From assembly GCA_016793445.1 (NCBI GenBank), contig JAEUME010000014.1:1-64000 (forward strand): a stretch of 64,000 nt of DNA. Direction: 5' to 3'. Both the position numbers and the translations under genes were made by a program. This document shows, in pieces, positions 17,280 to 25,974 of this stretch. A model generated the notes under the pieces. That model searched no databases. It had not been told where the DNA came from and saw nothing but the letters and a program-made list of their open reading frames with translations. Numbering within the stretch: position 1 is the stretch's first letter; every line of letters starts with the position of its first letter. This DNA is from Hyphomicrobium sp. GTDB lineage: Bacteria; Pseudomonadota; Alphaproteobacteria; Rhizobiales; Hyphomicrobiaceae.

Positions 17280-17738
17280 ATGACCATGCGAATGAAATTT
17301 GTCGTCCTTGCACTCGTGCTGCTCGCTGGTGGCGGGTTCGTTTTCTATCATCTGCACGGACATGGCCATAGTCACGGGGCGGGAGCCGGATTGCAGCTCA
17401 ATGCCGGCCAGAAGTGGCAGACGGACCAGCCGCTGCGCGATGGAATGGAGCGCATCCGCGGGCTTGTCATCGCCGCCAGCCCGACCGGCAGTGCCTCCGA
17501 CATGGAAGCTCTCGCCAACGGCATCCAGCAGCAGGTCGACTATCTGATCGCAAACTGCAAGCTGCAGCCCGCGGCTGACGAAGCCCTCCACGTCATGATC
17601 GCCGATCTCCTCGAAGGTGCCGTTCTCGTCACGAAGAAAAGTGACCCGCCAGGCGGGATTGCCGTCATGCGAAAAGCTCTCGAGACCTATCCAAAGTATT
17701 TCGATCATGCAGGCTGGTCAGGTCTTGGTGACACCTGA
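17280..17738 (+). CDS. His-rich membrane-anchored periplasmic protein of the efflux operon
   Basis: A 152-aa protein with a hydrophobic N-terminal anchor or signal (residues 5-23) followed by a histidine-rich stretch (HLHGHGHSHG, about residues 24-33). The rest is helical and predicted to face the periplasm. The histidines suggest metal binding. The family is not recognised. It lies between the TetR gene and a membrane fusion protein gene, so it may help the exporter sense or handle its substrate (inference). An ATG at 17292 is a possible alternative start. Confidence 0.65.
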   Translation: MTMRMKFVVLALVLLAGGGFVFYHLHGHGHSHGAGAGLQLNAGQKWQTDQPLRDGMERIRGLVIAASPTGSASDMEALANGIQQQVDYLIANCKLQPAADEALHVMIADLLEGAVLVTKKSDPPGGIAVMRKALETYPKYFDHAGWSGLGDT

Positions 17739-17789
17739 GCGAACAAAAGGGGAAGCGCTGCGAACTCACCCGCACCCGAGCAAAAGGTC

Positions 17790-18995
17790 ATGAAGCAGAT
17801 GCAGAAAAGTGGGTCACTCGTATCGGCAGCCTTTCGCCGGCCTGCAGTCAGGTACGCGCTGATGGCGGCCGGTGCCGTTGCTGCGATCGTGCTGGCCTTC
17901 GCCGTCTATGGCAATCGTCCCATCAGTGTTCGCGTGGCTTCGGTCGAGCGCAACGTGCCTGTCCGCGTGTTCGGCCTTGGCACCGTGGAGGCGCGCGTGT
18001 TGTCGAAGATCGGATTCGAGGTTGGTGCCACGCTCACGGAACTTCATGCCGACCATGGCGACCGCGTGACCAAAGGCCAAGTGCTGGCGCGCCTCAGTCT
18101 TGGTGAGCAAGAGGCCAAGGTCGCCAAGGCCCGCGCCGCACTCGAAATCGCCACGGTCAACATCACCCGGGCGGAGGCCAACCTGGAGAAGGCCCGGGCC
18201 GTGTTAGCTCAGAAGCAGGAAGCTAATCGCCGTAAGCAGGCGCTCGTTAGCCGCGACATCGTCTCGGAACAGGTGGCAGAGGAGGCTGTGAGGGACGAGG
18301 CAGTGGCCAAAGCCGATGTTGTCGTTGCCGAGAGCGAAATCATCAGCGCTCGTGCCCAGCTAACCGATGCCAAGGCCCAAGTTCAATTCGAAGAGACGTT
18401 GCTTCGCCACCGTACACTCACGGCGCCCTACGATGCCATCGTGATCGAGCGTCACAAAGAACTCGGAACCGTGGTCAAGGCCGGAGATCCGATCTTCACC
18501 CTGATCGCCGCAGCCAGTTACTGGGGCCTTGCCTATGTCGACGAAGCCCGTGCGGGGTTCATCAGCGAAGGTCAACAGGTCGATGCGCGTCTACGCTCGC
18601 GCCCTCAGGAATCATTCACCGGCAAAGTCGAGCGTATCGGGCTCGAAAGCGACCGCGTCACTGAGGAGCGCCGTGTCTACATCAAAGGCGAAAATCCTCC
18701 ACCACGTGTGTTCCTCGGCGAGCAGGTGGAGTTCTGGATTACAGTCGCCACACTCGAAAAGGCGCTGCTTGTGCCTGCAGCCGCCGTGCATGGATACGAC
18801 GGGCGTCAAGGCAATGTTTGGACCGTCGAGGATGGCCAGTTGCACCGCCGCCTCGTCAAGTTCCGGCATCGCACGGAGGATGCCCGCTTGGAGATCGCCG
18901 ATGGCGTGCCTGAAGGCGCGCACGTCATTGTCAACCTCGACAGCGGCTTCAAGGAAGGCCGTGCCGCCCGTGTGACTGAGGCCAAGCTGCCATGA
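17790..18995 (+). CDS. HlyD/DevB-type membrane fusion protein
   Basis: A 401-aa periplasmic adaptor. One N-terminal membrane helix (about residues 20-42) is followed by a lipoyl/barrel-sandwich half, a long coiled-coil hairpin (about 115-205, rich in Ala, Glu, Lys), the second barrel half and a beta-barrel. It connects an inner-membrane pump to an outer-membrane channel. Its 4-nt overlap with the FtsX-type permease gene and the downstream ATPase gives a DevB-DevC-DevA order. No outer-membrane TolC is encoded nearby, so a genomic one is presumably used. Confidence 0.88.
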   Translation: MKQMQKSGSLVSAAFRRPAVRYALMAAGAVAAIVLAFAVYGNRPISVRVASVERNVPVRVFGLGTVEARVLSKIGFEVGATLTELHADHGDRVTKGQVLARLSLGEQEAKVAKARAALEIATVNITRAEANLEKARAVLAQKQEANRRKQALVSRDIVSEQVAEEAVRDEAVAKADVVVAESEIISARAQLTDAKAQVQFEETLLRHRTLTAPYDAIVIERHKELGTVVKAGDPIFTLIAAASYWGLAYVDEARAGFISEGQQVDARLRSRPQESFTGKVERIGLESDRVTEERRVYIKGENPPPRVFLGEQVEFWITVATLEKALLVPAAAVHGYDGRQGNVWTVEDGQLHRRLVKFRHRTEDARLEIADGVPEGAHVIVNLDSGFKEGRAARVTEAKLP

Positions 18996-20125
18996 ATCTC
19001 GCCTACCGTGATATTCGACACGGACTCGGCCGTTTCCTCCTGACCTGTGCCGGGCTCGGTTTGCTCCTTGGCGTCGTGCTGGCCATGATCGGCATCTATC
19101 GCGGGCTCGTCGTCGATGCCTTGACGATCGCGCGGGCCCCCGCCGTCGATCTTTGGGTGGTGGAAGCCAATACGCGCGGTCCCTTCGCCGAAGCTTCGCG
19201 CATTCCCGGAGATATCCGCGAGGCCGTGGCGCGCATCGCCGATGTGACCGCTGCGGGCAGCATCACCTATCAAACGGTCGAAACCGAGCATGGAGGCGAC
19301 AAGCTCCGGCTCTACGTCATCGGCTATGAATTGACCCGCCCCGGCGGCCCGCCGCAGATCGCTGAAGGCCGCCAGATTGCCCGCAACCACTACGAAATGG
19401 TCGCCGACAAGAGCTCAGGCCTGACGCTGGGTGATCGCATCCGTCTTGGACGCCATGTGTTCACCGTTGTCGGACTGACGCGCGACCAAGTGAATTCCGG
19501 TGGAGACCCCGCTGTCTACATCACCCTGCCAGATGCGCAGAAGCTGCAATTCGACCTAGCGCCGCCCGCTGCGCGCGTCCAGCTGGCGCGTGGCACCGGT
19601 GGCTCCAGCCGCGATACTGTCAATGCCGTCGTCGCGCGATTGCACGCCAACGCCTCGCCCGATGCGGTGGCCGAGACGGTGCATCGCTGGAAGCATCTCT
19701 CCGCGATCACACAGGAGGCGCAGGAGTTGATCCTGACGCGCTCGCTGGTCGACCGGGCGCGGCGTCAGATCGGGCTCTTCACATCGCTTCTTCTGGTCGT
19801 GTCCGCCGTGATTATCGCGCTCATCGTCTACACGATGACGATGGAGAAGTTGAAGCAGATCGCCACGTTGAAGCTGATCGGCGCTCCAGACCGCACCATC
19901 ATCGGAATGATCGTGCAGCAAGCTTTGGCGCTCGGCTTCATAGGTTTCACCATTGGCGCTACGCTCATCTTCAATATCAAGGACTACTTTCCCCGGCGTG
20001 TGGTGCTGGAGCCCGACAACGTCATGGTCCTGGGACTCATCGTGTTCGCTGTGTGTCTTCTCTCGAGCGGTCTCGGTGTGCGCGCGGCGCTGCGGGTCGA
20101 TCCCGCGACGGCACTGGGGGGTTGA
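18992..20125 (+). CDS. DevC/MacB-type ABC transporter permease
   Basis: A 377-aa FtsX-superfamily permease with one N-terminal membrane helix (about 10-32), a large periplasmic domain (about 35-260) and three C-terminal helices (about 268-370). This four-helix plan and length match DevC rather than the fused MacB. It partners the membrane fusion protein (18992-18995 ATGA overlap) and the ATPase that starts 1 nt after its stop. The cargo is unknown. Confidence 0.87.
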   Translation: MNLAYRDIRHGLGRFLLTCAGLGLLLGVVLAMIGIYRGLVVDALTIARAPAVDLWVVEANTRGPFAEASRIPGDIREAVARIADVTAAGSITYQTVETEHGGDKLRLYVIGYELTRPGGPPQIAEGRQIARNHYEMVADKSSGLTLGDRIRLGRHVFTVVGLTRDQVNSGGDPAVYITLPDAQKLQFDLAPPAARVQLARGTGGSSRDTVNAVVARLHANASPDAVAETVHRWKHLSAITQEAQELILTRSLVDRARRQIGLFTSLLLVVSAVIIALIVYTMTMEKLKQIATLKLIGAPDRTIIGMIVQQALALGFIGFTIGATLIFNIKDYFPRRVVLEPDNVMVLGLIVFAVCLLSSGLGVRAALRVDPATALGG

Positions 20126-20126
20126 G

Positions 20127-20843
20127 ATGGCTGACACGCCAGAGCGGCCGCTTGTCCTTGTCGATCGAATCTCGAAGCACTTCGGGGAGGGCGAGACGCG
20201 TGTCGACGCATTGCGCGAGGTTTCCCTCGCCGTCTATCCCGGCCAAGTCGTAGCCCTACTCGGACCATCCGGCTCGGGGAAGACGACTCTCTTGAACGTC
20301 ATTGGTTGCATTCTCGATCCATCTTCGGGCTCTATGGAGCTCGACGGAGAAAAGGTGTTGGAGGACGGACACTGGCTGAGACCAAATCACAGGCAGTTGA
20401 GGCTGGACAAGATCGGCTTCATCTTCCAGTTCCACAACCTGATCCCGTTTCTTGATGCGACTGACAATGTGGCGCTCGTACTGCAATTGGCGGGTGCCGA
20501 CGCCATGGCGGCCAGAACCCGTGCGCTCGAGCTGCTCGACTATCTCGAGGTAGGTCACCGCCGTAACGCCATGCCGGCCAAGCTGTCGGGCGGTGAGGCG
20601 CAGCGCGTGGCCATTGCCCGCGCTTTGGCCAACAAACCCCGCATCATCCTGGCAGACGAGCCGACGGCGGCGCTCGATTCAAAGCGGGCAGGGATCGTGA
20701 TGGACCTCTTGCGCAAGGTCGCGGTCGAGCAAAACGCGGCAATCATCGCCGTTACCCACGACGAGAAGATCTTCGACCGCTTCGATCGCATCTTCAGCCT
20801 GCGGGACGGGCGACTCGAATTGGAAGGCGCAGGTGCTAATTAG
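20127..20843 (+). CDS. DevA/MacB/LolD-type ABC transporter ATPase
   Basis: A 238-aa ATP-binding subunit with Walker A GPSGSGKTT (about residues 44-52), the Q-loop, the signature LSGGEAQRVAIARA and Walker B IILADEPTAALD. It powers the permease encoded immediately upstream. It completes the exporter operon. It is followed by about 180 bp without any gene before the HipBA operator array. Confidence 0.9.
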   Translation: MADTPERPLVLVDRISKHFGEGETRVDALREVSLAVYPGQVVALLGPSGSGKTTLLNVIGCILDPSSGSMELDGEKVLEDGHWLRPNHRQLRLDKIGFIFQFHNLIPFLDATDNVALVLQLAGADAMAARTRALELLDYLEVGHRRNAMPAKLSGGEAQRVAIARALANKPRIILADEPTAALDSKRAGIVMDLLRKVAVEQNAAIIAVTHDEKIFDRFDRIFSLRDGRLELEGAGAN

Positions 20844-21024
20844 CGGGACACAGTTGCTTTGCGGTCACGCCTGACGTCAGCGACACATCTTGATGAAAGG
20901 GCTCAGGGACCGGACATTTAACTGGACAAATGGCCCGCCAAGCAAGACGGGGCTGGGTGCGGAAGGCTGCCCGGCACCAAGTCCCCAAATGTGGATTTGT
21001 AGAGTTGCTTGCGTCAGTGGGCGC
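20844..21024. other. Short spacer upstream of the HipBA operators
   Basis: No gene or clear signal seen between the exporter ATPase stop and the first operator copy. It probably contains the end of the exporter transcript. Confidence 0.4.
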
Positions 21025-21121
21025 ATACGCGAACGCGCATAATATTAGAAAATACGCGATTGCGTATAAATTTAGTTAATACGCACAAGCGTATATTGAC
21101 AAAAAATACGCAATCGCGTAT
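21025..21121. promoter_or_regulatory. Four HipB-type operators at exact 27-bp spacing
   Basis: ATACGC-N4-GCGTAT occurs perfectly at 21052-21067, 21079-21094 and 21106-21121; a fourth copy at 21025-21040 has one mismatch (GCGCAT). Starts are 27 bp apart. The copy at 21106 sits between the -35 and -10 elements of the hipBA promoter and covers them. Confidence 0.85.
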
Positions 21122-21124
21122 GTT
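21096..21124 (+). promoter_or_regulatory. hipBA promoter, possibly leaderless
   Basis: TTGACA (21096-21101) and TATGTT (21119-21124) are 17 bp apart. The predicted start point is at or next to the A of the ATG at 21132, and no ribosome site precedes that ATG, so the transcript may be leaderless. Confidence 0.65.
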
Positions 21125-21131
21125 GTGATCT

Positions 21132-21383
21132 ATGGAACTCACCATCAGAACAGCGAAGCAGGCCGGTGCCGCGATCCGTAGGATCAGGCGAAGCCAGTCC
21201 CTCACCCAAGGCGATCTGGGCGAGAAAATGCACGTCCGCCAGGCCACCGTCTCCAAACTGGAAGCAGGAGAGCCCGCCACACAGTTGCGCATCCTCATGG
21301 ATGCCCTCGTGGCGCTCGACCTCGAACTCGTCATCCGGCCGCGCACGTCGACTAGCGTCAGCGATATCGAGGATATCTTCTGA
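21132..21383 (+). CDS. hipB: HipB-like XRE-family antitoxin
   Basis: An 83-aa helix-turn-helix protein (HTH about residues 15-68, with LTQGDLGEKMHVRQATVSKLEAGE). HipB binds operator DNA and the HipA kinase and so represses the operon. Its stop overlaps the hipA ATG by 1 nt (A of TGA), so the two are coupled. The operator array at 21025-21121 directly upstream, with four copies, is the likely binding site. The length and order match the hipBA family. Confidence 0.88.
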   Translation: MELTIRTAKQAGAAIRRIRRSQSLTQGDLGEKMHVRQATVSKLEAGEPATQLRILMDALVALDLELVIRPRTSTSVSDIEDIF

Positions 21384-22696
21384 TGGTGCGCCAGCCCGCC
21401 CACAACGCACTCGACGTCTATCTCAATGGAAAGCTCGTCGGGCAGTTTCGGCGCGAGCGCACTGGCGCCGTTGATTTCCACTACGACCAGTCATGGCTCG
21501 ATTGGGAGAACGCGATTCCCGTATCGCTATCGCTCCCGCTGCGCGAAGACCGCTACATCGGTGATCCGGTCATCGCCGTGTTCGACAACCTGCTACCTGA
21601 CAACGATGCGATCCGCCAAAGCATCGCCGCCAAGACCGGAGCCTTGAGCCACGACCCCTACAACCTTCTGGCAGCCATCGGCCGCGATTGCGTTGGGGCG
21701 CTCCAGTTCTTGCCCCAGGGAGAAGAGCCACCAAATGTCTCCTCGATAAAGGCGCGGCGCATCAACGACGAGGCTATTGCCGGCATCATCGGCAACCTTG
21801 CCCGCAACCCCCTCGGTATTGAGGACGACGCAGACTTCAGGATCTCTATCGCGGGCGCTCAGGAGAAGACCGCCCTCCTCTGGCGCAACGGCCATTGGAA
21901 CCTGCCGCTCGGCACCACACCGACGACGCATATCCTCAAGCCCCAGCTTGGAATGCTCGGCAACGGCGTCGACATGACCCGCAGCGTCGAGAACGAACAC
22001 TTCTGCCTGACGCTGGCGTTAGCCATCGGCATCCCATCGGCCAAAACGCGTATCGCAGATTTCGAAGACAAGCGTGTGCTCGTGGTCGAACGTTTCGACC
22101 GCACCTGGACGCGCGACAAGCGTCTGCTGCGCATACCGCAGGAAGATTGCTGCCAATCCCTGTCCGTGCCATCGAGCCGGAAATACCAGAATGACGGCGG
22201 ACCAACGGCACATCAGATTGCCGAGCTGCTCAAGGGCAGCGACCAGCCCGAAGCCGACAGGAAGATGTTCTTCAAGGCGCTCGTGCTGTTCTGGTTGCTG
22301 GGCGCGACCGACGGACATGCCAAGAACTTCAGTGTTCACTTGGCACCCGAAGGCCGCTTCCGCTTAACCCCGCTCTACGATGTCATGTCGGCGCAACCCG
22401 CCGTGGATGCGAACCAGATCAGGCACAACAAATACAAGCTCGCCATGTCCGTGGGCGATAACGCGCACTACGTCATCGATCGCATAGGCCCGCGTCACTT
22501 CATGCAGGATGCTGCAAGAGCCGGACTTCCGCGCGGCACGATGAACAGCATCTTCGATGAGCTGCTTGGCTCAGCACCCGCTGCACTCGCAGCAGCGGCG
22601 AACGCCATGCCCAATGACTGCCCCGCGGCGCTCATCGACAGCATTGCGGGCGGCTTCCAACGCCGGCTAGCCGAGGTCGAGAAGCGCCCTGCGTAG
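21383..22696 (+). CDS. hipA: HipA-like serine/threonine kinase toxin
   Basis: A 437-aa HipA kinase. Expected features are visible: an N-terminal couple_hipA region (residues 1-100), the SIAGAQEKTALLWR segment near residues 153-166 (ATP-binding loop with lysine), and a catalytic part containing GATDGHAKNFSVH (around 311-323) and PLYDVMS. HipA phosphorylates glutamyl-tRNA synthetase in E. coli, causing growth arrest; substrates of other members differ. It is full length and looks intact, following hipB directly. Confidence 0.9.
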   Translation: MVRQPAHNALDVYLNGKLVGQFRRERTGAVDFHYDQSWLDWENAIPVSLSLPLREDRYIGDPVIAVFDNLLPDNDAIRQSIAAKTGALSHDPYNLLAAIGRDCVGALQFLPQGEEPPNVSSIKARRINDEAIAGIIGNLARNPLGIEDDADFRISIAGAQEKTALLWRNGHWNLPLGTTPTTHILKPQLGMLGNGVDMTRSVENEHFCLTLALAIGIPSAKTRIADFEDKRVLVVERFDRTWTRDKRLLRIPQEDCCQSLSVPSSRKYQNDGGPTAHQIAELLKGSDQPEADRKMFFKALVLFWLLGATDGHAKNFSVHLAPEGRFRLTPLYDVMSAQPAVDANQIRHNKYKLAMSVGDNAHYVIDRIGPRHFMQDAARAGLPRGTMNSIFDELLGSAPAALAAAANAMPNDCPAALIDSIAGGFQRRLAEVEKRPA

Positions 22697-23271
22697 GCTT
22701 TTTGGGCAACGCTGTGCGCACCTTCGCGAACCTGGAAACACATGCGGGAACACGATTTCGAGGTGGGTTTTTCGTGGGGGAAAATTTAGAAACGTCAGTA
22801 ACGCATTGATTTTGCTTGAGGCGTGAAAGACTCCCTCTCCGCCACAACTCATTGATACATAACAATAATTTAAGTTATTACCGCCAACATTTATTGACGT
22901 CAGCATTCGACGTCAACATTTCTTTCGGATTTAAGGTTCGAATCCAATGACGGAATCGAACCGGATGTGTCGTCTAGAAATGCATCCGCCCTCGAAAGAG
23001 AGAATCTAAAAAGCGGACCTCGTTCCGAGCGCCAATGGCACGCTGAACGCGAAGCGGATTTTAGACTTATGAGAATCGCTCTTCGCTAGCGGTCAAGCAG
23101 ACGCCGACGCAATATCCTGTAAGCGGACATTACTAAACAAGAGCGGTGAGAGCTTGGCAAGAAATTCGAACGCGTAGCCGTGCATCACAACCTCGGCTCC
23201 TGCGGATGGAATGCTTTGCGTCCAGTTTCACTGTCGACGCAACAGCGACGTCATGCAGCGCGTTTCTTGGC
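22697..23271. other. AT-rich intergenic stretch after hipA
   Basis: 575 bp without a credible gene. It is more AT-rich than its surroundings and has several short inverted repeats and T-arm-like motifs (for example near 22936) that do not fold into a tRNA. It may mark the end of the accessory region, but no attachment-site duplication was found by eye. Confidence 0.4.
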
Positions 23272-23739
23272 CTATTTAGAAGGAGCCTTGTCGTTCGAGC
23301 GCGAAACCAATGAATGCAAACTTGAAAGGGCGGCAATACCCAGTGAAACGTTGCTACCGACACGTCCCAAGCGCTCGCCGACGGAGGTCAATCCTTCTAC
23401 GATACCGCTGGTGTCCGCACTGAATGCCTCGAACGCCGCAGCCTCGGCCTCTCCAAGTGCCTCCAACTCAGGGGAAGACGGTTCGCGAAGCGTCGCAAAT
23501 AGCGCGATGCTGCCACCGACGAGATGGACCGCGGCGACGACCAGAATCGCACCAATGTCACCGAGCGAATTTCGAAGTCCCAGGAACAGCGCCACGTTTA
23601 AAAGGCCAACGCCGACCAATAGGAACAACACCGCCAATGTGCCCATGACGATGCGACCTGCTGCGTAGCGAAACAGGATGCGGCGACGCAGCACGGCGAG
23701 GCGGGTGTAGAGATGGGCATTCTTTGAAAGACTGGCCAT
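23272..23739 (-). CDS. Phage holin-family/Holin-X-like membrane protein
   Basis: A 155-aa protein with two hydrophobic segments (roughly residues 30-55 and 62-85) and a helical acidic C-terminus, the pattern of the putative Actinobacterial Holin-X superfamily proteins widespread in Proteobacteria. These accompany YqjD/ElaB-like proteins in stress loci; function is uncertain. The ATG at 23739 was chosen since GAGGT lies 9-12 nt upstream; the ATG at 23754, overlapping the previous stop, is the alternative. It follows the DUF883-like gene. Confidence 0.65.
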   Translation of the reverse strand: MASLSKNAHLYTRLAVLRRRILFRYAAGRIVMGTLAVLFLLVGVGLLNVALFLGLRNSLGDIGAILVVAAVHLVGGSIALFATLREPSSPELEALGEAEAAAFEAFSADTSGIVEGLTSVGERLGRVGSNVSLGIAALSSLHSLVSRSNDKAPSK

Positions 23740-23750
23740 TGGCGGGTACC

Positions 23751-24035
23751 TCATCGGCTAAGCGTTAGACCAAGTAGAAGTCCAAGTCCGAAAGCCGCAA
23801 TGGCTGTCATTCGCGGGTTCTGCTCGATGTCCTGTGAAATTTGATCGACGAGTATCTCGATATCCCGGATCAGGGTTTGGGCCTGTGCGTCAACGTTAGT
23901 CTGACCGGCTGCTTCAGGCTCGGCCTTCTTGTCCGTAGCGGTCGTCGTCTGCACACTAGCGTGGCCGGAGGGAGGCTTGGTCTTTGCCGCCAAAAGCTCA
24001 CCGTGAAGACTCGAGATTTCGTGCAAGAGCGACAT
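23751..24035 (-). CDS. YqjD/ElaB (DUF883)-like inner-membrane-anchored protein
   Basis: A 94-aa protein with a long amphipathic N-terminal part (residues 1-70, Gln/Thr/Glu-rich) and a C-terminal membrane helix (about residues 77-92, with MTAIAAFGLGLLLGLTLSR). This tail-anchored plan matches YqjD/ElaB ribosome-associated stress proteins. It is adjacent to the Holin-X-like gene, a common pair. No binding partner can be seen in the sequence. Confidence 0.65.
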   Translation of the reverse strand: MSLLHEISSLHGELLAAKTKPPSGHASVQTTTATDKKAEPEAAGQTNVDAQAQTLIRDIEILVDQISQDIEQNPRMTAIAAFGLGLLLGLTLSR

Positions 24036-24350
24036 GGCAAAATTCCATTAGAAGTCCAAGAAATCAGGGCACGGCGGGCAGCGAGACCAATGACGAGTTG
24101 AGGCCGAGGATAGGGAGATAATTGCGGCGAGGAGCCCCTGAGTCCAGGCTCCTGTCTCTGGTAAGCCCGACCAGATCACCGCAGCCAGACCAGGGCTCGA
24201 TCGCTGCCTAAGGTCAGGCACCCGCGCTTGCATCGCTCACGCGTCCCACCTAAGATGCATCTGAAATATATTTTAGCGAATGATGGCGCCGAAGCTGGTT
24301 TCTCGAGCCTGATACTCTGGGTCGGGACCGGAATAAATGAAACTCAGGCC
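24036..24350. other. Divergent intergenic region between DUF883-like and MOSC genes
   Basis: About 315 bp. It should hold the promoters of both divergent genes, but I could not assign them. Upstream in-frame ATG codons exist for the MOSC gene, but family start and residue composition favour 24351. Confidence 0.4.
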
Positions 24351-25052
24351 ATGTATGACACGTTGCCGGCGGCAGTTCCTTTGATCCTTTCGGGCAGAAT
24401 TGCCTCGCTCGGTCACGGCCACGCGAGGAGCGCCATCGACAAGTCCCCGGTGAAGGGGCCCTGGCGGATCGAGCGGACCGGTCTTGTGGGTGACGAGCAG
24501 GCCGACGAGCGGCATCACGGCGGACCCGAAAAGGCGCTCCACCACTATCCTTTCGAGCACTATGAGACGTGGCGCGCGTCGCTCGGCGACAACGCCCTTC
24601 TGCACAAGACCGGAGCGTTCGGGGAGAATATCTCGACGTCGGGCTGGACGGAGGAAACGGTTCACGTCGGCGATATCATCCGGTTCGGTGGCGTGCTTCT
24701 GCAGGTGAGCCAAGCGCGCCAGCCGTGCTGGAAGCTCAACGTCCGCCTCGGTTCCGAAGGCATCGCCAGGCGCATGCAGTCAGCGGCAATCACCGGTTGG
24801 TATTATCGGGTACTGGAGCCCGGCTGCGCCGAACCCGGCGCGCTGCTGACGCTCGAGCACCGGCCGCAACCCCGATGGCCACTGTCTCGCACCCTGCGCC
24901 TGCTCTATCGCGACCTGGATGCGTACGATGAATTGCAGGATATGGCCGGCGTCAGCGAGCTGTCCGACGGCTGGCGCCGTTTGGCGGCCCGTCGCTCCGC
25001 TACGAAAACCATCGAAGACTGGACTGTCCGTCTCCACGGCGGTGGCGCATGA
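24351..25052 (+). CDS. YiiM-like MOSC-domain molybdenum cofactor protein
   Basis: A 233-aa MOSC protein in the YiiM group. Seen features are an N-terminal strand PLILSGRIASLG, the ERTGLVGDEQADERHHGGPEKALHHYP block, FGENISTSG, and the cofactor cysteine in QARQPCWKLNVRLGS (about residue 126). YiiM-type enzymes reduce N-hydroxylated bases such as 6-N-hydroxylaminopurine using Moco. The location next to a cytochrome P460 and a hydroxylamine oxidoreductase operon is suggestive: it could reduce N-hydroxylated cytosine or adenine formed by hydroxylamine. That link is my inference. The start codon at 24351 is the most probable of several. Confidence 0.8.
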   Translation: MYDTLPAAVPLILSGRIASLGHGHARSAIDKSPVKGPWRIERTGLVGDEQADERHHGGPEKALHHYPFEHYETWRASLGDNALLHKTGAFGENISTSGWTEETVHVGDIIRFGGVLLQVSQARQPCWKLNVRLGSEGIARRMQSAAITGWYYRVLEPGCAEPGALLTLEHRPQPRWPLSRTLRLLYRDLDAYDELQDMAGVSELSDGWRRLAARRSATKTIEDWTVRLHGGGA

Positions 25053-25137
25053 GCCGCGCAACGCCTGTGCGGTTCGCATGCGGGGCAATACAAGACCGGA
25101 AGTCACAATGCAAAACGCAAACATGCGGAGGAACCAA

Positions 25138-25650
25138 ATGAGAGCCTATCTGATTACAGCGGCCGCCGTCGTGGTATCGATCGCCGGGAGCATGGCCGTT
25201 GCCGAGGAGGAACGCATTGCGTTCCCCGCCGGCTATGCCTCGAAGTTCACGAACTATCTGAGCTCCGACCGCGTCCAGAACCCGGATCAGACAATCCGCC
25301 TCTTCGCCAACGACATCGCGATGAGCGGCGCGAAGAACGGCAAGTCGTTACCGGAGGGCTCGGTTCTCGTCGGTGAGATCTACGCCGCAAAGAAGGATGC
25401 CGAGGGCAAGGTGATCGTCAGTTCGCTCGGCCGCCGGGTCAGCGACAAGCTGGTGGCCGTTGCCGTCATGGAGAAGCGTGCGGGCTGGGGGCAGAGCTTG
25501 CCCGAAGAGTTGCGCAACGGCGATTGGGACTTCGCCATCTTCAGCCCCAAGGGCGAGAAGCTGGATAAGGATATCAACGCGTGCCGCAGTTGCCATGCGC
25601 CGCTGACATCCACCGATCATCTCTTTTCGATCGAACACATCGCTCCGTGA
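25138..25650 (+). CDS. Cytochrome P460
   Basis: A 170-aa periplasmic mono-haem cytochrome. It has a Sec signal peptide (residues 1-24, cleaving near AVAEEE), a single CRSCH haem motif near the C-terminus and the small beta domain of cytochrome P460. Family members oxidise hydroxylamine to nitrous oxide or nitric oxide through a Lys-crosslinked haem. The crosslinking lysine could not be pinned down. The ATG at 25138 has GGAGG 6 nt upstream. It lies downstream of the MOSC gene and 325 bp before the MocR gene of the hydroxylamine operon, which supports a hydroxylamine role. Confidence 0.88.
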   Translation: MRAYLITAAAVVVSIAGSMAVAEEERIAFPAGYASKFTNYLSSDRVQNPDQTIRLFANDIAMSGAKNGKSLPEGSVLVGEIYAAKKDAEGKVIVSSLGRRVSDKLVAVAVMEKRAGWGQSLPEELRNGDWDFAIFSPKGEKLDKDINACRSCHAPLTSTDHLFSIEHIAP

Positions 25651-25974
25651 GCGGCTAACCGCCACCGGCAACCGCCGATGACGCCGAGGATCGCCGGATG
25701 GCCCGCCCGCCGATGATCCTTGCGACAAGCTCGTGCGTGGTGCCTGAGCCCGACGTCTGAGGGCTGTCCGATCGGCGTTTCGGCGCCGACGCGAAGGGCC
25801 TTTGCTAAGGCCTTGGCCGCCGGTCGTCCCGCCGCGCCGGGCCACGAAACAAGTGCCTGGCACCATGACAAGGACGTGCTGTGGATCTACGCGTACCCAT
25901 TGATTGGCCACTAGTGTAGTGCCACAGGTTAAGGTCCGAACTGCTGGACGGACCTTCCAACCATCGGGGTCACT
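25651..25974. other. Regulatory region upstream of the MocR-led operon
   Basis: 324 bp without a convincing gene. Besides the inverted repeat at 25931-25956 near the MocR start, nothing specific was found. It should carry the promoter for the operon running to 36463. Confidence 0.45.
25931..25956. promoter_or_regulatory. Inverted repeat, possible MocR operator
   Basis: AAGGTCCG (25931-25938) and CGGACCTT (25949-25956) are perfect complements separated by 10 bp, ending 18 bp before the MocR start codon. MocR regulators commonly bind repeated elements in their own promoters. Confidence 0.5.

Noticed and set aside
22930..22965. GGTTCGAATCC-like tRNA T-arm sequence
   Set aside because: The flanking bases do not pair into a five-bp T stem, and no acceptor, D or anticodon arm could be formed on either strand.
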